Positions 44,542-54,145 are shown, counted from the stretch's first letter. The stretch: DNA of 64,000 bases from Paenibacillus sp. FSL H8-0537 (GCF_038051995.1 NZ_CP150290.1:5989001-6053000); one strand, 5' to 3'. Notes: generated by a model from the sequence alone, not told the origin. Numbers and translations are program-made.

Positions 44542-45507
44542 TTAAGCTTTTTGCATTTGCCGCCTTGCACTGAGCAGACGCTGCAGGACGATGAACAGCA
44601 GCAGCAGCAGGCCGATGACAATCTTGGTCCACCAGGAGCTGAGCGTGCCTTCAAAGCTGATAATCGTTTGGATAACCCCTTGAATCAATACGCCGAAAAA
44701 GGTTCCGAGAATATAGCCGACGCCGCCTGTCAGCAGTGTACCGCCAATGACGACCGCAGCGATGGCATCCAGTTCCAGTCCGACCGCATGCAAGCCGTAG
44801 CCTGACAGCATATAGAACGTAAAGACGACGCCTGCAAGGGCAGAGCAAAGTCCGCTAAAGGTATAGACGAGAATTTTCGTGCGGGCTACGGGCAGCCCCA
44901 TTAACAGCGCGGAGGATTCGCTGCCGCCAAGCGCATACGTATTGCGTCCGAAGCGGGTATAATGGGCCAAATAAATCGCTGCGGCTACCACAACCAATGC
45001 GATAATGACGCTGATGGAGATGAAAAAGCCGCCCGGCAGATTGATTTTCGTCTGCGCCATGCTCGTATAAAATGGGTGATCAATCGTAATCGTATTGATG
45101 CTAATGACGTAGCACAGCCCCCGGGCCAGAAACATGCCGGCGAGCGTGACGATGAACGGCTGGATTTTAAAATAATGGATGATCGCTCCCATCAGCCAGC
45201 CGAAGGCTGCGCCCAGCACGAGCACAAGCGGAATGACGACGGCAGGCGGCCAGCCTTGCTGCTGGACGAGGCTCGCCGAAATCATCGTCGTCAGCGCAAT
45301 GACCGAGCCGACCGACAGGTCAATGCCGCCGGAAACGATGACGAAGGTCATGCCGACCGCAACGATAATCAGAAAGGCGTTGTCAATGAGCAGATTGAGC
45401 AGCACCTGCAGCGAGAAAAAGCCGGTGTAGCGGAACGAGCCTGCCGCAAACATCAAAGCAAGCAGCGCGGCTGTCACCACGATTGGGATATACTGCCTTT
45501 TAAGCAT
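44542..45507 (-). CDS. Sugar ABC transporter permease, YjfF-like
   Basis: 321 residues from the ATG at 45507, about nine membrane helices. Motifs of the BPD_transp_2 family are present: VGMTFVIVSGGIDLSVGSVIAL near the start, SSALLMGLPVARTKILVYTFSGL (EAA-like loop), and AVVIGGTLLTGGVGYILGTFFG near the end. I prefer 45507 over a start at 45612, because translation then begins MLKRQYIPIVV and overlaps the upstream permease by 8 bp, as expected for YtfT-YjfF pairs. It forms the channel together with that permease. Confidence 0.92.
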   Translation of the reverse strand: MLKRQYIPIVVTAALLALMFAAGSFRYTGFFSLQVLLNLLIDNAFLIIVAVGMTFVIVSGGIDLSVGSVIALTTMISASLVQQQGWPPAVVIPLVLVLGAAFGWLMGAIIHYFKIQPFIVTLAGMFLARGLCYVISINTITIDHPFYTSMAQTKINLPGGFFISISVIIALVVVAAAIYLAHYTRFGRNTYALGGSESSALLMGLPVARTKILVYTFSGLCSALAGVVFTFYMLSGYGLHAVGLELDAIAAVVIGGTLLTGGVGYILGTFFGVLIQGVIQTIISFEGTLSSWWTKIVIGLLLLLFIVLQRLLSARRQMQKA

Positions 45508-46528
45508 GGCGTTTAACCTCACTCTCTGCCGGATAGCGGCGTGTCTTGAAGCGATGTGCCAGCGTCTTGCGGAACGTCTCCGACTGAATAAGGCAGACGA
45601 GCAGCACGACAAACGCTTTGACTACAAGCGTTATTTCCGGCGGAACGCCGATCATGTAGATCGTCGTCGTCAGCGTCTGAATAATGAGCGCGCCAACAAC
45701 CGTGCCGAGTAAATAAAAGCGTCCGCCGTTGAGCGAGGTGCCCCCGATGACGACGGCAAGAATCGCGTCAAGCTCATACCACAGCCCGGCGTTGTTGCCG
45801 TCGGCGCTGGATACATTGGCGCTGAGCAGCAAACCGGCTATGCCCGCACATAAGCCGCAAAACATATAAACGGCGATCATGACGACTCGGGAGCGAATGC
45901 CGGCCAGGCGGCTCGCTTCGGGGTTGCAGCCAACGGACTCGATGAACAGGCCGAGGGCGGTTTTGCGCGTCAGCAGCGCTGCAATCAGCAGCACTCCGCC
46001 AGCGATAAAGATGGAGAAGGGCAGCGTGAGCAGCGAGCCTGCGCCGATGAACTTATAGGAGCTGCTTGATACGGTAATAATCTGCCCGCCTGTAATGAGC
46101 TGGGCAACTCCGCGCCCAGCAACCATTAAAATGAGCGTGGCAATAATCGGCTGAATGCCGAAGACTGCCACAAGCATGCCGTTCCATAAGCCCAGCACTA
46201 GCGCCAGCACTAGAGCAATGCCGATCGCGCTGAGCACGAGGCCCAACATGTTCTGATCCGTGCCTTGGCTGAGCATCATGCAGGCCATGGCGCCTGCGAT
46301 AGCCACGATCGAGCCGACCGATAGGTCGATGCCCTTCGTGGCAATAACGAGCGTCATGCCGATAGCGACGAGAATAAGCGGCGCGCCAAAATTCAAAATA
46401 TCAATCAAGCTGCCGTACAGCTTGCCTGCCCGCATTTGCACGGAGAAAAATTCCGGCTCATAAATCAAATTAAATAATAACAGCGCCCCCAGCATGACCA
46501 GCGGCCAAAATAAATGATGTTTCACCAT
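45500..46528 (-). CDS. Sugar ABC transporter permease, YtfT-like
   Basis: 342 residues, BPD_transp_2 family. LVAIGMTLVIATKGIDLSVGSIVAIAGA and AVVIGGTSLNGGRFYLLGTVVGALI are the family motifs, and EASRLAGIRSRVVMIAVYMFCGL is the coupling loop. It is the partner of the YjfF-like permease. GGGGAG lies before the ATG at 46528. Only 6 bp separate it from the ATPase gene. Confidence 0.92.
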   Translation of the reverse strand: MVKHHLFWPLVMLGALLLFNLIYEPEFFSVQMRAGKLYGSLIDILNFGAPLILVAIGMTLVIATKGIDLSVGSIVAIAGAMACMMLSQGTDQNMLGLVLSAIGIALVLALVLGLWNGMLVAVFGIQPIIATLILMVAGRGVAQLITGGQIITVSSSSYKFIGAGSLLTLPFSIFIAGGVLLIAALLTRKTALGLFIESVGCNPEASRLAGIRSRVVMIAVYMFCGLCAGIAGLLLSANVSSADGNNAGLWYELDAILAVVIGGTSLNGGRFYLLGTVVGALIIQTLTTTIYMIGVPPEITLVVKAFVVLLVCLIQSETFRKTLAHRFKTRRYPAESEVKRHA

Positions 46529-46534
46529 GCTTGC

Positions 46535-48055
46535 TCACTCCCCTGCCATGGCCTGCATAAGCTGCTGCTGGCTCATTTCATCTTCTGCTATTTCCTTGAC
46601 TACTACATGGTCTCGCAGCACCGCGATCCTGTCGCTGACCCGCAGCACCTCCTCCAGCTCCGAGGAGACGAACAGCACCGACATGCCTTCACCCGACAGC
46701 TTCAGCACAAGCTTCTGGATTTCCGCCTTTGCGCCAACATCAATACCGCGCGTCGGCTCATCAAGGATGAGCAGCTTCGGCTGCGTCAGCAGCCAGCGTC
46801 CAAGAATGACCTTCTGCTGATTGCCGCCGCTAAGGTTCTTAATCAGCTGCTCCGGGTTAGGCGGATTAATATTGAGCGCCTTGATATATTCGTCAGCAAA
46901 CTCATCCTGGCGCTTGCGGGGAATGGCGCGAAACCAGCCGCGCGTCGCCTGCAGGGCGAGAATCATATTTTCACGAACCGTCAGCTCGTCGATAATGCCT
47001 TCTGTTTTGCGGTTTTCCGGGCAGAAGGCAATTCCCTGATCAATCGCCTCGCGAGGAGAAGCGATGCCTTCCTTCACTCCATTCACCCGCAGCGCGCCAT
47101 TATCAGGCCGATCTGCGCCAAAGAATAGCCGCGCAAGCTCCGTCCTTCCTGAGCCGAGCAGGCCTGCAAGACCAACAACCTCGCCCTTGCGAATAGTCAG
47201 GTCGAACGGCTCAATGGCCCCTTTGCGGCCCAGAGCCTTCGCTTCGATAACCAGATCCTTCGAATGCTCAGCAGCGGGTGCCGCCTCTTTCTCACGCGGC
47301 AGCGCATCGAGCTGCTCCAGCTCCTTGCCGATCATTTTCGATACGAGCTCTATCCGGGGAAGCTCCTTCGCCAAATACTCCCCTACAAATTCTCCGCCAC
47401 GGAGAATGGTTATTCGATCGGACACCTCATACACCTGATCCAGAAAATGCGTGACGAACAAAATGGCCAGCCCTTCTGCCTTCAACTTGTTCATCACCTC
47501 GAACAGCTGCTTCACTTCATTGCGGTCAAGGCTTGACGTCGGCTCATCCAAAATGAGCACCTTCGCCGAAATATTCAGCGCCCGCCCAATAGCAACAAGC
47601 TGCTGAATCGCGACAGAATAGGCCGATAACGGCAGCTTTACATCCAAACGAATTTGCAAGCGGGTAAGCAGCAGCTCCTCGGCTGCCGCATTCATCTCTT
47701 TCCACAAAATACGGCCAAAACGCCGCGGCTCGCGGCCGATAAAAATATTTTCAGCAACTGTCAAATTCGGACATAGATTCACTTCCTGATAAACCGTACT
47801 AATGCCAGCCGTTTGCGCCGACTGAGGGCTGTCGATGGCCATACGCTGACGCGCAAGCTCTACCGTGCCTTGATCAATGGAGTAAACACCTGTCAGCACT
47901 TTAATCAAGGTAGACTTTCCTGCACCATTTTCGCCCATCAGCGCATGGATCTCGCCGGGAAAGAGGCGAAAGCTGACGCCGGATAAAGCTTTTACGCCTG
48001 GAAAGCCTTTATGGATATTGCTCATTTGCAGGATAGGTTCGCGTTCCCGCTCCAT
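46535..48055 (-). CDS. Sugar ABC transporter ATPase with two nucleotide-binding domains, YtfR-like
   Basis: 506 residues in two ABC halves. The first has Walker A GENGAGKSTL, a degenerate signature (SAYSVAIQQLVAIGRAL) and Walker B LILDEPTSSLD. The second has a weak Walker A (GLLGSGRTELARLFFG), signature LSGGNQQKVILGRWL and LLILDEPTRGIDVG. This lopsided pair is normal for RbsA/YtfR-type importers of ribose, galactofuranose and similar sugars. It powers the two permeases downstream. AAAGGGGAG precedes the ATG. Confidence 0.95.
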   Translation of the reverse strand: MEREREPILQMSNIHKGFPGVKALSGVSFRLFPGEIHALMGENGAGKSTLIKVLTGVYSIDQGTVELARQRMAIDSPQSAQTAGISTVYQEVNLCPNLTVAENIFIGREPRRFGRILWKEMNAAAEELLLTRLQIRLDVKLPLSAYSVAIQQLVAIGRALNISAKVLILDEPTSSLDRNEVKQLFEVMNKLKAEGLAILFVTHFLDQVYEVSDRITILRGGEFVGEYLAKELPRIELVSKMIGKELEQLDALPREKEAAPAAEHSKDLVIEAKALGRKGAIEPFDLTIRKGEVVGLAGLLGSGRTELARLFFGADRPDNGALRVNGVKEGIASPREAIDQGIAFCPENRKTEGIIDELTVRENMILALQATRGWFRAIPRKRQDEFADEYIKALNINPPNPEQLIKNLSGGNQQKVILGRWLLTQPKLLILDEPTRGIDVGAKAEIQKLVLKLSGEGMSVLFVSSELEEVLRVSDRIAVLRDHVVVKEIAEDEMSQQQLMQAMAGE

Positions 48056-48114
48056 CTTCTTCTCCCCTTTGGTTTTGAATTTTGCCTATGCTCCTATTCG
48101 CTTATGTGTAAGCG

Positions 48115-48168
48115 ATAAAAAAGGAAGCCGTCCGCCTGGTACGTAGACCAGCCTTACGCGGCTTCCTT
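48115..48168 (-). terminator. Partial terminator after the first binding-protein gene
   Basis: Stem AAGGAAGCCG / CGGCTTCCTT with an inner CTGGT/ACCAG. The minus-strand tail is T6. Placed between the binding protein and the ATPase, it would let the binding protein be made in excess, as is usual for such operons. Confidence 0.75.
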
Positions 48169-48188
48169 CGCTGGCTTCTGTGCTGCTT

Positions 48189-49232
48189 CTAGTATTTCCG
48201 GTCAGGCAGGGCAGCCTTCGCTTGCTCCGAAGTAAAGACGCCTTCCTCGGTTACGATACGCTTCTCAATCGTCTTGCCGTCAAGCACATCCTGTACCGCC
48301 TGCATCAATTGCGGTCCGAGCAGTGGATTGCATTCGACGATAAAGTTGATTTTGCCTTCGCTTGCTGCAACGAAACCGTCTTTGACGCCATCGATGGATA
48401 TGATGATAATGTCCTCGCCCGGCTTAAGGCCTGCTGCTTCAATCGCTTGAATCGCGCCCAGCGCCATGTCATCATTGTGAGCATAGAGAACATCGATTTT
48501 TTTATTCGCTTTTAAGAACGATTGCATAACCTCATTGCCCTTCGCACGAGTGAAATCACCCGTTTGTGAAGCGATAACCTTCAGGTTGGCATTGCCCTTG
48601 ATGATTTCCTCAAAGCCTGTTTTGCGATCGATCGCTGGTGCCGAGCCTGTTGTGCCTTGCAGCTCAACAATGTTGATTTCTTCAGTCGAATCCTTGTATT
48701 TATCAACGAGCCATTGTCCAGCACGGCGGCCCTCTTCAACGAAGTCGGAGCCAATAAACGTTTGGTACAGCGAAGTATCTGCCGAATCAACAGCGCGGTC
48801 TGTCAAGATGACCGGAATACCCGCATCCTTCGCTTCTTTTAATACCGTATCCCAGCCAGATTCTACGACTGGAGAAAATGCGATAACGTCTACCTTTTGC
48901 TGAATGTAGGAACGGATCGCTTTAATTTGATTTTCTTGTTTTTGCTGAGCATCGGAAAACTTCAAATCGTAACCCGCTGCTGTAGCCGATTCCTTAATGG
49001 AATTCGTATTCGCTGTACGCCAGCCGCTTTCAGCACCAACCTGTGCGAAGCCGAGCGTTACTTTTTTGTCTGCTGGCGCTGCCGCTGGCTCACTGCTCGC
49101 CGCTGCCGGAGCACTTGTCCCTCCAGTATTGCCTGCACCTGCCGTATTCGTTCCACTATTGCCGCAAGCGGATGTGACGAGCAACATCGTCGCCATCAGA
49201 AGCGACATGCCTAGTTTTCCTGCTTTTTTCAT
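48189..49232 (-). CDS. Sugar-binding lipoprotein, YtfQ-like (first gene of the operon)
   Basis: 347 residues from the ATG at 49232, where GGGAGGT sits 9 bp upstream; frames starting earlier cross the promoter. Signal peptide with lipobox VTSACGNS (Cys ~22), Gly/Ala/Pro/Ser linker, then a RbsB/YtfQ-type domain: LGFAQVGAESGWRTANTNSIKESA, KVDVIAFSPVVESGWDTVL, HNDDMALGAIQAIEAAG and ISIDGVKDGF. It binds a pyranose or furanose sugar outside the cell for the YtfRT/YjfF-like importer downstream. The promoter region carries a near-consensus cre. Confidence 0.93.
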   Translation of the reverse strand: MKKAGKLGMSLLMATMLLVTSACGNSGTNTAGAGNTGGTSAPAAASSEPAAAPADKKVTLGFAQVGAESGWRTANTNSIKESATAAGYDLKFSDAQQKQENQIKAIRSYIQQKVDVIAFSPVVESGWDTVLKEAKDAGIPVILTDRAVDSADTSLYQTFIGSDFVEEGRRAGQWLVDKYKDSTEEINIVELQGTTGSAPAIDRKTGFEEIIKGNANLKVIASQTGDFTRAKGNEVMQSFLKANKKIDVLYAHNDDMALGAIQAIEAAGLKPGEDIIIISIDGVKDGFVAASEGKINFIVECNPLLGPQLMQAVQDVLDGKTIEKRIVTEEGVFTSEQAKAALPDRKY

Positions 49233-49278
49233 CTTTGTATTACCTCCCCTGTCATTCACCAACGTTTGGCGTGCCCTC

Positions 49279-49296
49279 ATTATAGAACGCTTACAA
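49279..49296 (-). promoter_or_regulatory. -10 and near-consensus cre of the YtfQ-like operon
   Basis: Minus strand TATAAT (49279-49284) overlaps TTGTAAGCGTTCTAT (49282-49296), which matches cre consensus at all but one defined position. No good -35 was found, so activation may be needed, in keeping with the divergent two-component system. Confidence 0.6.
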
Positions 49297-49441
49297 AAGG
49301 TCAGGATACGGAGTTCGATAGCCTTTCGATTTGATTTTTTGGGTAATTTTTCAGCAAGATCGGCAAATGGTTTGATTTTTTGTGCGAAAGGTGGAAATTT
49401 AGTCAATCGAACATCTGTGCGTAGCGAGGTTAACGACAATT

Positions 49442-49450
49442 TGGTATAGT
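49442..49450 (+). promoter_or_regulatory. Extended -10 promoter of the kinase operon
   Basis: TGGTATAGT (TG-N-TATAGT). Transcription would begin near 49457, so the TTG at 49456 cannot be the start codon. Confidence 0.5.
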
Positions 49451-49509
49451 GAAGGTTGGACAGTATTGAAATCGCATTCATTTCCAATTTGAAAGGTTCC
49501 TATAAACCT

Positions 49510-51339
49510 ATGAAGCTGATGCGCTGGATTTTCTCAAGCCTTCGGGCCAAGCTGCTGATGATGTTCATTATTTTGACCTCCGTTCCGCTGATCGCGGTTG
49601 GCCTGATATCCTATCAGAAATCGTACAATGCGGTATCTGATCACAGCAAAGCGGCGACGATGCTCGTTGTAGGCCAACTTGGCAATGACATTGATGCGCT
49701 GCTGGAGGATACGGGCAGGCTGCTGGAGCTGGAAAACAATCCGCAGGTGCTGCATTATTTATTTTCGCAAACGGATACGTATGAGGATGCCAAAGCCATT
49801 ATTCAAACGATGAATTTGTATCGGGAAACGTATAAATATGAAAGCGTACTCAACATTACGGTCGTCAATCTGTATGGACGGGGCTTAAGCGAGCGCAAAG
49901 GCGTGTTCCAGCTGGACAGGAATCCGCTGCGAAACCCGCATTTTCAATATTTGCTTAACCATCCGGATGAGGTATTGAACATTCCCCCGCCGGATGCCTC
50001 GCCGCTTGACCGTCTCGACGGCTTTCATTATTCGCAGCATAACGTCATCTCTATCATGGCAACGGTCAAGCAGCAAATTACCCACGAGGTAATCGGCTTT
50101 ATCGTCATCGATTTAGATGATTCGATCATTGAGCGTTACTGTGAAAATATTACGCTTGGCGAAAGCGGCTACGTGTATGTGCTCGACCAAGCAGGCAATC
50201 CCATCTTCCTCCCCTCGGCCATGACGAGTGTAGCGAAGGCCCAGCCGCCTGCTGATCTCAGCGCACAGCTCGCTTTAGAGCATAACAGCTATGTGGATTA
50301 CAGCAACGGCAGGCCGAAGTTCGTCGCCTTCACAACCTCGTCCACCACAGGCTGGAAAATCGTCGGCTCCGTGCCGCTGCAGGAGATTGTCGCCGAGGCG
50401 AATGAAATTCGCCAACTGATCATTATTAGCGTGCTGCTCAGCATCGTGTTTGCGATTACGCTGCATTATTTCATTACAGCCCGCCTGACGCGGCCGATCC
50501 AACTGCTGAAGAGCAAGATGCGGCTGGCAGCCGGCGGTTTTCTCGAGGTCAAGGTGCAGCCAAGCGGCCATGACGAAATTGCCGATTTAGGCAACAGCTT
50601 CAACATTATGCTGGAGAAAATCAAGAGGCTGCTCATGCAAAGCATTGAGGAGCAGGAGCATCTGCAGAAGGCCGAGCTGCGGACGCTGCAAGCGCAAATT
50701 AATCCGCATTTTCTCTATAATACGCTCGATTCCATCGTGTGGATGGCGGAAGCCGGACGCAGCGGGCAGGTTATCCAGCTGGTGCAGGCGCTGTCCCGCT
50801 TTTTCCGCATCAGCCTCAATCGGGGGCGGGACTGGATTGCCCTCAAGGATGAGCTGGAGCATGTGCAAAGCTATTTGATCATCCAGCAGATGCGCTACCG
50901 CGACATTTTGGACTATGAGCTGGATGTGCCGGAGGAGCTGAAGGATTTGCCGATTTTGAAAATGACGCTCCAGCCCATCGTTGAAAATGCCTTATATCAC
51001 GGCATTAAAAATAAACGCGGTAAAGGTTTAATCCGCATAAATGCTTATGCCAGCCAAGATTCGGACTTATATTTAATAATTGAAGACAATGGCATCGGCA
51101 TGAAGCCGGAGCGTCTTGCCGAGCTGCGTGAGGCGCTCCGCATGCAGCATATTCCCGAGGAAACGGGCTCGGAGGTATCCGGCGGCTTCGGCCTCCATAA
51201 TGTCCAGCAGCGGCTGCGCCTCTATTATGGGGAAGCCTATACCGTTATCGTAGAAAGCGAAGACCAGCTTGGAACAAAGGTTACGATCCGCATTCCAATG
51301 GAGAGGATGAAGCCGAATGAAAAAGGTTATGCTCGTTGA
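49510..51339 (+). CDS. Sensor histidine kinase (YesM/LytS-type) of the sugar operon
   Basis: 609 residues from the ATG at 49510. Helix 1 is ~15-35, a large extracellular Cache-like domain follows to ~300, helix 2 is ~305-325, then HAMP. The phosphorylated His is in LRTLQAQINPHFLYNTLDSIVW, and the ATPase domain has LQPIVENALYHGIK and GGFGLHNVQQRLRLYYG. It senses the sugar, probably via the binding protein encoded two genes on, and signals to the next gene, which overlaps it by 23 bp. An upstream in-frame TTG at 49456 coincides with the predicted transcription start. AAAGG lies 13 bp before the ATG, a poor spacing. Confidence 0.9.
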   Translation: MKLMRWIFSSLRAKLLMMFIILTSVPLIAVGLISYQKSYNAVSDHSKAATMLVVGQLGNDIDALLEDTGRLLELENNPQVLHYLFSQTDTYEDAKAIIQTMNLYRETYKYESVLNITVVNLYGRGLSERKGVFQLDRNPLRNPHFQYLLNHPDEVLNIPPPDASPLDRLDGFHYSQHNVISIMATVKQQITHEVIGFIVIDLDDSIIERYCENITLGESGYVYVLDQAGNPIFLPSAMTSVAKAQPPADLSAQLALEHNSYVDYSNGRPKFVAFTTSSTTGWKIVGSVPLQEIVAEANEIRQLIIISVLLSIVFAITLHYFITARLTRPIQLLKSKMRLAAGGFLEVKVQPSGHDEIADLGNSFNIMLEKIKRLLMQSIEEQEHLQKAELRTLQAQINPHFLYNTLDSIVWMAEAGRSGQVIQLVQALSRFFRISLNRGRDWIALKDELEHVQSYLIIQQMRYRDILDYELDVPEELKDLPILKMTLQPIVENALYHGIKNKRGKGLIRINAYASQDSDLYLIIEDNGIGMKPERLAELREALRMQHIPEETGSEVSGGFGLHNVQQRLRLYYGEAYTVIVESEDQLGTKVTIRIPMERMKPNEKGYAR

Positions 51340-52975
51340 CGACGAAATTCTAGTCAGGGAAAGCATTCGGGACTGTATCAATTGGGAGCAAGAGGGCTTT
51401 ATATTTTGCGGGGACGCCTCTGATGGCGAGCTGGCGCTGCCGCTTATTGAGCAGCGCCAGCCAGATATCCTCATTACCGATATCAAGATGCCGTTTATGG
51501 ATGGCTTGGAGCTGAGCGCCATCGTCCGCGAACGGATGCCGGATATCAAAATCATTATTCTCAGCGGGCATGACGAATTTGAATATGCCCGCGCGGCACT
51601 GCGAGTCGGCGTAGAAGAATATTGCCTCAAGCCGGTCAGTGCTGCCGATATCGTGCGGACGCTGAATGACGTCAGCCGCAGCATTGACCGCGAGCGCTAT
51701 GAGCGTGAGCTGCTGGAGAAGAAGCAGCTCGCTCAGGGCGGAAGCGCAGAACAGATGCGGCATAAGCTGCTCAGCGATTTATGCAGCGGCTTTATTACAA
51801 CAGCGGAAGCCATCCATCAGGCCGGCTCGCTTTCGATTGGACTGACGGCAAGCTATTACGCAGCCGCCATCTCGGACATTCGCTGCTCGGAAGGCTCCGT
51901 CAGCGTTGATTTAGCGACCCAGCAGCAGACGGAGCTGCTGCTGCACGAAGCGATCAGCTCCCTCCTGCCGGGAGCGCTCTCCTATAAGCGCAGCCAGACG
52001 GAGACGATCTGGCTGCTCAAGAGCGATTCGCTGCCGCAGCTGCAAGAGGTGCTGGCGCGCTTCGCCTCCAGCTGGAAGGAGCAGGCGGAGCGAAGTGCCA
52101 GCTGCACGATAGCCGTCGGCATCGGCAGCATTCAGGATCGCCTGCAAGGTATCCACTCCTCCTATTTGGAGGCGGAGGATGACAAGCATTGGCGCAGGCT
52201 CTCCGGGCAAAACCGCAAGGCGCTGCGCGATGCCGCCTCCGGCTTATCCGAGCAATCGGTGGTCGCCCAGCGCCAGCGCTTCATCGACTTTCTCAAGCTC
52301 GGCACGCCCGCCAAGACGGAGGCTTTCGTCGCCAGCTTCGCGGCAGGACTTCAGCAGCTGGACTGGCGCGGTGCCTTTTACGGCTATTATTTGCTTAATG
52401 ATCTGACGATTGAAGCTGTTCATATTGCCAAATCCATTCAGCGGAATCCGGATATGCCGAAGGAGCAGCTGGATAAGCTGCAGCTGGCAATGAGCGAGGT
52501 CCGCAGCCAAGAGGATGCCTGCTGCTATCTCCAAACGCTGCTGGCGCAGTTCTGGCAATGGCGCGCTGGCGCCGCGGATAAGTACGCCGAGATGCTGAGC
52601 CAGGTAAAGGACTATATTTTGAAGCATTATGGCGATGATCATTTGTCGCTGAATGATGCGGCGGAGCATGTGCGCGTCAGCCCCAGCCATCTTAGCAAAG
52701 TGTTCAGCCAAGAGACGGGCCAGACCTTTATTGAATTTCTAACCCACACGCGCATCCGCAAAGCGATGGAGCTGCTGCAGGCGTCGAATGCAAAGTCGTA
52801 TGAAATCGCCCATCAGGTCGGCTATAATGATGCACATTATTTTTCTAATTTGTTCAAGCGGGTAACCGGCATGACGACAACGCAGTTTCGCAAGCAGCAA
52901 GAACAAGGTGGCAGCTCGCCCGCTGCAGGAGGAGTGTATCACCATGCAAGCACTAGCGGCATTGTTCTTCCATAG
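51317..52975 (+). CDS. Response regulator, receiver plus AraC-type DNA-binding domain (YesN-type)
   Basis: 552 residues. Receiver: MKKVMLVDDEILVRESI, phospho-Asp in ILITDIKMPFMDG, and Lys in YCLKPVSA. A ~280-residue middle region follows. The C-terminal AraC domain has LSLNDAAEHVRVSPSHLSKVF and VGYNDAHYFSNLFKRVTG. It is read 23 bp inside the kinase gene and itself overlaps the following binding-protein gene by 32 bp, so the three are made together. The divergent YtfQ-like operon is its likely target. The last ~30 residues are low complexity. Confidence 0.93.
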   Translation: MKKVMLVDDEILVRESIRDCINWEQEGFIFCGDASDGELALPLIEQRQPDILITDIKMPFMDGLELSAIVRERMPDIKIIILSGHDEFEYARAALRVGVEEYCLKPVSAADIVRTLNDVSRSIDRERYERELLEKKQLAQGGSAEQMRHKLLSDLCSGFITTAEAIHQAGSLSIGLTASYYAAAISDIRCSEGSVSVDLATQQQTELLLHEAISSLLPGALSYKRSQTETIWLLKSDSLPQLQEVLARFASSWKEQAERSASCTIAVGIGSIQDRLQGIHSSYLEAEDDKHWRRLSGQNRKALRDAASGLSEQSVVAQRQRFIDFLKLGTPAKTEAFVASFAAGLQQLDWRGAFYGYYLLNDLTIEAVHIAKSIQRNPDMPKEQLDKLQLAMSEVRSQEDACCYLQTLLAQFWQWRAGAADKYAEMLSQVKDYILKHYGDDHLSLNDAAEHVRVSPSHLSKVFSQETGQTFIEFLTHTRIRKAMELLQASNAKSYEIAHQVGYNDAHYFSNLFKRVTGMTTTQFRKQQEQGGSSPAAGGVYHHASTSGIVLP

Positions 52976-54017
52976 ACGGGCTGCTTTACGAAGAAGGGCC
53001 TTGCTCGCTGCTTTGCTTACAGCCCTGCTGGTGCTCACCTTGCTAATGACAGGCTGTACAAATGATGAAGCAGCGGAAGATATCCGCAGCGTCTCATCGA
53101 GCAACTGGGATAGCGGCTCGCCATCATCCACCCCTTTTGCATCAACCGCATCAACTGCTTCAACAGCAGCACCCGACATCGCCACCTTTGGCATTATATA
53201 TCCGATGGCGCATCCGTATTATGAGACGGTGACGGAATCCGCTAAAGCAGCAGCAGCTCTGCGCGGCGTGCAGCTTATTGTGAAAGCGCCGGATGAAGCG
53301 AATCTGGAGCAGCAGATCCGCATGATGGAGACGATGATTGCCTCGCAGGTAGACGGCATAGCGCTTGATCCGATTGATGCGGAAGCGCTCGTGCCTGTCA
53401 TTAACAAAGCCGTACAGGCGGGCATTACGGTCATTTGCTTTGAATCCGATTCACCAAGCAGCAAGCGCGCTGCGTTCATCGGAACGGATCATGCTGCTGC
53501 GGGTGCCCAGATGGGGCATATGCTGTCCGAGCTGCTAGGCGGGCGGGGAATGGTTATTGTCGAGAACGGGATGACGCGGATGAAAAGCTTAAGCGAGCGC
53601 CTAGAAGGCATGCTGACCTATATTAACGAGCAGACCGACATTCAAGTGCTCGAAGTGCAGTATAACGAAGGCAACGAAACCCGCGCTTTGGCGCAGCTGG
53701 AAAAAATGATCGACGACCACCCACATTTTGACGCGCTCGTATCGATGGATGCCCTCTCCGGCTCCGCCTCGGTGCTCGTCTGGAAAGCGCAGGGTCTAAA
53801 CCGCTATTCCCTAACCTTCGGCATGATGCCGGAAATCCAAGAAGCCATTCACAATGGGCAAATTACAGCGTCGCTATCGCAAAATGAACAATTGTGGGGC
53901 ACACGCATTATCGAGCGGCTGCTGCAAGCGTTCGCAGGCGAGACGCTTCCTCTATTTGACGATACAGGTACGCTAGAGATTACGCAGGAAGACATCCCCC
54001 TTTTAAATGCCCCCTAG
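52944..54017 (+). CDS. Third LacI/RbsB-type sugar-binding lipoprotein, linked to the two-component system
   Basis: 357 residues from the ATG at 52944, which has AGGAGGAG about 8 bp upstream. The N-terminus is arginine-rich (RRAALRRRALLAALLTALL), followed by lipobox LLMTGCTN (Cys ~36). The binding domain has FGIIYPMAHPYYETVTESAKAAA, QVDGIALDPIDAEALVPVINKA and IGTDHAAAGAQMGHML. It is more distant from the two YtfQ-like proteins. Being co-transcribed with the kinase and regulator rather than with permeases suggests a sensing role, as described for XylFII with its LytS-type kinase in Clostridium beijerinckii; this is inference. Confidence 0.85.
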   Translation: MQALAALFFHRRAALRRRALLAALLTALLVLTLLMTGCTNDEAAEDIRSVSSSNWDSGSPSSTPFASTASTASTAAPDIATFGIIYPMAHPYYETVTESAKAAAALRGVQLIVKAPDEANLEQQIRMMETMIASQVDGIALDPIDAEALVPVINKAVQAGITVICFESDSPSSKRAAFIGTDHAAAGAQMGHMLSELLGGRGMVIVENGMTRMKSLSERLEGMLTYINEQTDIQVLEVQYNEGNETRALAQLEKMIDDHPHFDALVSMDALSGSASVLVWKAQGLNRYSLTFGMMPEIQEAIHNGQITASLSQNEQLWGTRIIERLLQAFAGETLPLFDDTGTLEITQEDIPLLNAP

Positions 54018-54025
54018 AAAATAGC

Positions 54026-54054
54026 ACTGGTGAGCCTTCATAGGTCTCCAATGC
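54026..54054 (+). terminator. Weak terminator candidate
   Basis: AGCACTGG / CCAATGCT with one mismatch and a CTTTCT tail, just after the binding-protein stop. Confidence 0.4.
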
Positions 54055-54145
54055 TCTTTCTAAGGGGCGTTGTTTATTTTCGCGCACACTGAGTTCTTCC
54101 CCTCTTTTCCCTCTAGCAGCCAAGTAAGAGAATGGCGACCTCCTG

